Origin: Anaerolineae bacterium
GTDB taxonomy: Bacteria; Chloroflexota; Anaerolineae; B4-G1; SLSP01
Assembly: GCA_018055515.1 (NCBI GenBank)
Contig: JAGPHL010000077.1
Coordinates: 1 to 6,594, forward strand
Reading direction: 5' to 3'
DNA length: 6,594 nt
The notes below the pieces were generated by a model, which was given only the letters and a program-made list of their open reading frames with translations, had not been told where the DNA came from and did no database searches. How positions within the stretch are numbered: the first letter of the stretch is position 1; the number at the start of each line of letters is the position of its first letter. Positions 5,932-6,594 of this stretch are shown here, one piece after another. The translations under genes and the position numbers were made by a program.

Positions 5932-6348
5932 TCAAGCAGTCTTCGAAATGTCCCATACTTCATCGTAGGGATGGGGAAGAAGATCTTTGAGCTTGACCAC
6001 TCGATCTTCACCTAATATCACTTCGGTATTTTCGTAGTTCGTGCTATCAATCTGATACATGAACTCTCTACACCTGCCGCATGGAGGCAAAACGACCCCT
6101 TCTCCCCAGACGGCAACGATTTGCGCAATACTGGTTTCACCGGCGGTGATCATCGCCGCGATGGCGCTATGCTCAGCGCAGAAGCCAATGCCGCTTCCCA
6201 CATCAATGCACACGCCGAAGAAAAGATTCCCTTCTGAAGTCAGCAAGGCACAGGCGACATCGCCAGCCGAGTTATCATGGGATAGCTTTCTGGGATAGAG
6301 GACCGTCCTGGCCTTTTCGATCATTTGAAGGGCAGTCAGTCTTTCCAT
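5932..6348 (-). CDS. Cytidine deaminase-like protein (blasticidin-S deaminase-related)
   Basis: This 138-aa zinc-dependent deaminase would hydrolyse the exocyclic amino group of cytidine or a related nucleoside. With numbering from ATG 6348, the zinc and catalytic motif 'GFCAEHSA' has Cys57 and Glu59, and 'PPCGRCREF' has Cys90 and Cys93, completing the C-A-E plus PCxxC set of the small tetrameric deaminases. The C-terminal 'LLPHPYDEVW' resembles the 'LLPSGYVWEG' end of blasticidin-S deaminase, so a nucleoside-antibiotic substrate is possible but unproven. An in-frame ATG at 6357 exists, but AAGGA (6358-6362) abuts it directly and lies 9 nt before the ATG at 6348, which favours the shorter form. 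Hand-counted GC over 5941-6300 is about 51%, well below the neighbouring genes (about 70% over 5341-5400), suggesting recent acquisition. Confidence 0.85.
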   Translation of the reverse strand: MERLTALQMIEKARTVLYPRKLSHDNSAGDVACALLTSEGNLFFGVCIDVGSGIGFCAEHSAIAAMITAGETSIAQIVAVWGEGVVLPPCGRCREFMYQIDSTNYENTEVILGEDRVVKLKDLLPHPYDEVWDISKTA

Positions 6349-6423
6349 GAACCTCATTCCTTGTCAAAACGCATCGTGGGGACGGCGGATGAGCCCGCGG
6401 CTGGCGCCCGGGAATCACCCTCG

Positions 6424-6436
6424 CCGCCGAAGGCGG
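6424..6436. repeat. Short GC-rich hairpin upstream of the deaminase gene
   Basis: CCGCC (6424-6428) and GGCGG (6432-6436) pair around GAA on the + strand (TTC on the minus strand). It lies about 75 nt upstream of the deaminase start. No T-run follows on either strand. Such short stems are common in GC-rich intergenic DNA. Confidence 0.3.
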
Positions 6437-6470
6437 TATCTGCCCCAGCTGCCGGTTGGGAGGGAACGCA

Positions 6471-6501
6471 TTTATGCCGGCTCCATGGCTAATGGCATAA
6501 A
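6471..6501. repeat. 8-bp-arm inverted repeat at the right edge
   Basis: TTTATGCC (6471-6478) and GGCATAAA (6494-6501) are exact reverse complements around a 15-nt centre. It could be a protein-binding site or hairpin in the deaminase upstream region, or the end of a small repeat element. I cannot tell which without neighbouring sequence. Confidence 0.4.
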
Positions 6502-6522
6502 CACCGTGCTTTCCAACGCTTT

Positions 6523-6552
6523 AAGTGAAAACCACTTTCAATCGAAAACCAC
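6523..6552. repeat. Direct repeats GAAAACCAC and overlapping inverted repeat
   Basis: GAAAACCAC occurs at 6527-6535 and again at 6544-6552, 17 nt start to start. The first copy also overlaps a small inverted repeat, AAGTG (6523-6527) and CACTT (6533-6537). The spacing of about 1.5-2 helical turns would suit paired protein binding, but this is only inference. Confidence 0.35.
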
Positions 6553-6594
6553 CCTAAAGCCCAGGACAGGTCGGTTCTTAGCAAGCGATGTTGG

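Larger units (their letters stand above)
6363..6594. other. Gene-poor right edge, no convincing coding region
   Basis: About 230 nt upstream of the deaminase gene contain several small repeats (listed separately) but no recognisable gene. A + strand frame from ATG 6485 stays open to the window end (begins 'MANGINTVLSNALSENHFQ'), and a minus-strand frame from the edge stays open until a TAG near 6491. Neither has a good ribosome binding site or a family I recognise. Either could be the end of a gene outside the window or chance. Confidence 0.4.

Noticed and set aside
5173..6015. Long + strand open frame of 280 codons opposite ogt and the deaminase.
   Set aside because: It lies antisense to two clear enzyme genes, its product is low-complexity Arg/Pro/Gln/His-rich, and it has no recognisable domain. 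GC-rich coding DNA commonly leaves such frames open.
6485..6594. + strand frame from ATG 6485 running off the window edge as a partial gene.
   Set aside because: It is only about 36 codons, has no ribosome binding site at a usable distance and no family I recognise, so it is mentioned in the edge region rather than called as a gene.

Overview
The window is a piece of a GC-rich bacterial chromosome, with the GC-rich genes near 65-70% where I counted by hand. It most likely comes from Chloroflexota (Anaerolineae/Caldilineae-like). The main pointers are the secreted protein at 2934-3788, which carries an 'IYLPLALSNY' segment after its signal peptide, as many Chloroflexota exported proteins do, and a DNA glycosylase of a type common in that phylum. 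This placement is inference; no rRNA or marker gene is present. I see no tRNA, rRNA, CRISPR array, transposase or phage gene.

Layout. On the + strand, a HhH-GPD DNA glycosylase (126-950) is followed after 15 nt by a soluble sensor histidine kinase with two GAF domains (966-2864). They probably form one transcript, and a small hairpin spans the stop codon of the first. Converging on them from the minus strand is a two-gene operon: an MFS_3 exporter (3785-5086) and a translationally coupled exported protein of unknown function (2934-3788). It is driven by a strong sigma70-type promoter (TTGACA-16-TAAAAT) whose -10 box lies exactly in the loop of a perfect 10-bp-arm inverted repeat, a textbook repressor-operator arrangement. 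Further right on the minus strand are a methylated-DNA-protein cysteine methyltransferase (Ogt/MGMT, 5221-5811) and a lower-GC cytidine/blasticidin-S-deaminase-like gene (5932-6348). The last ~245 nt hold inverted and direct repeats but no convincing gene.

How the genes may work together. Two alkylation-repair activities (AlkA-like base excision and O6-alkylguanine reversal) lie within 5 kb, on opposite strands and in separate transcription units. The kinase has no response regulator in the window. The exporter probably answers to a ligand-binding repressor encoded elsewhere and may handle a drug or secondary metabolite. I find no clear sign of a wholly new system. The best leads are the operator-promoter of the exporter operon, the exported protein tied to the exporter by a TTGA overlap, the glycosylase-kinase pairing, and the repeat-rich right edge.
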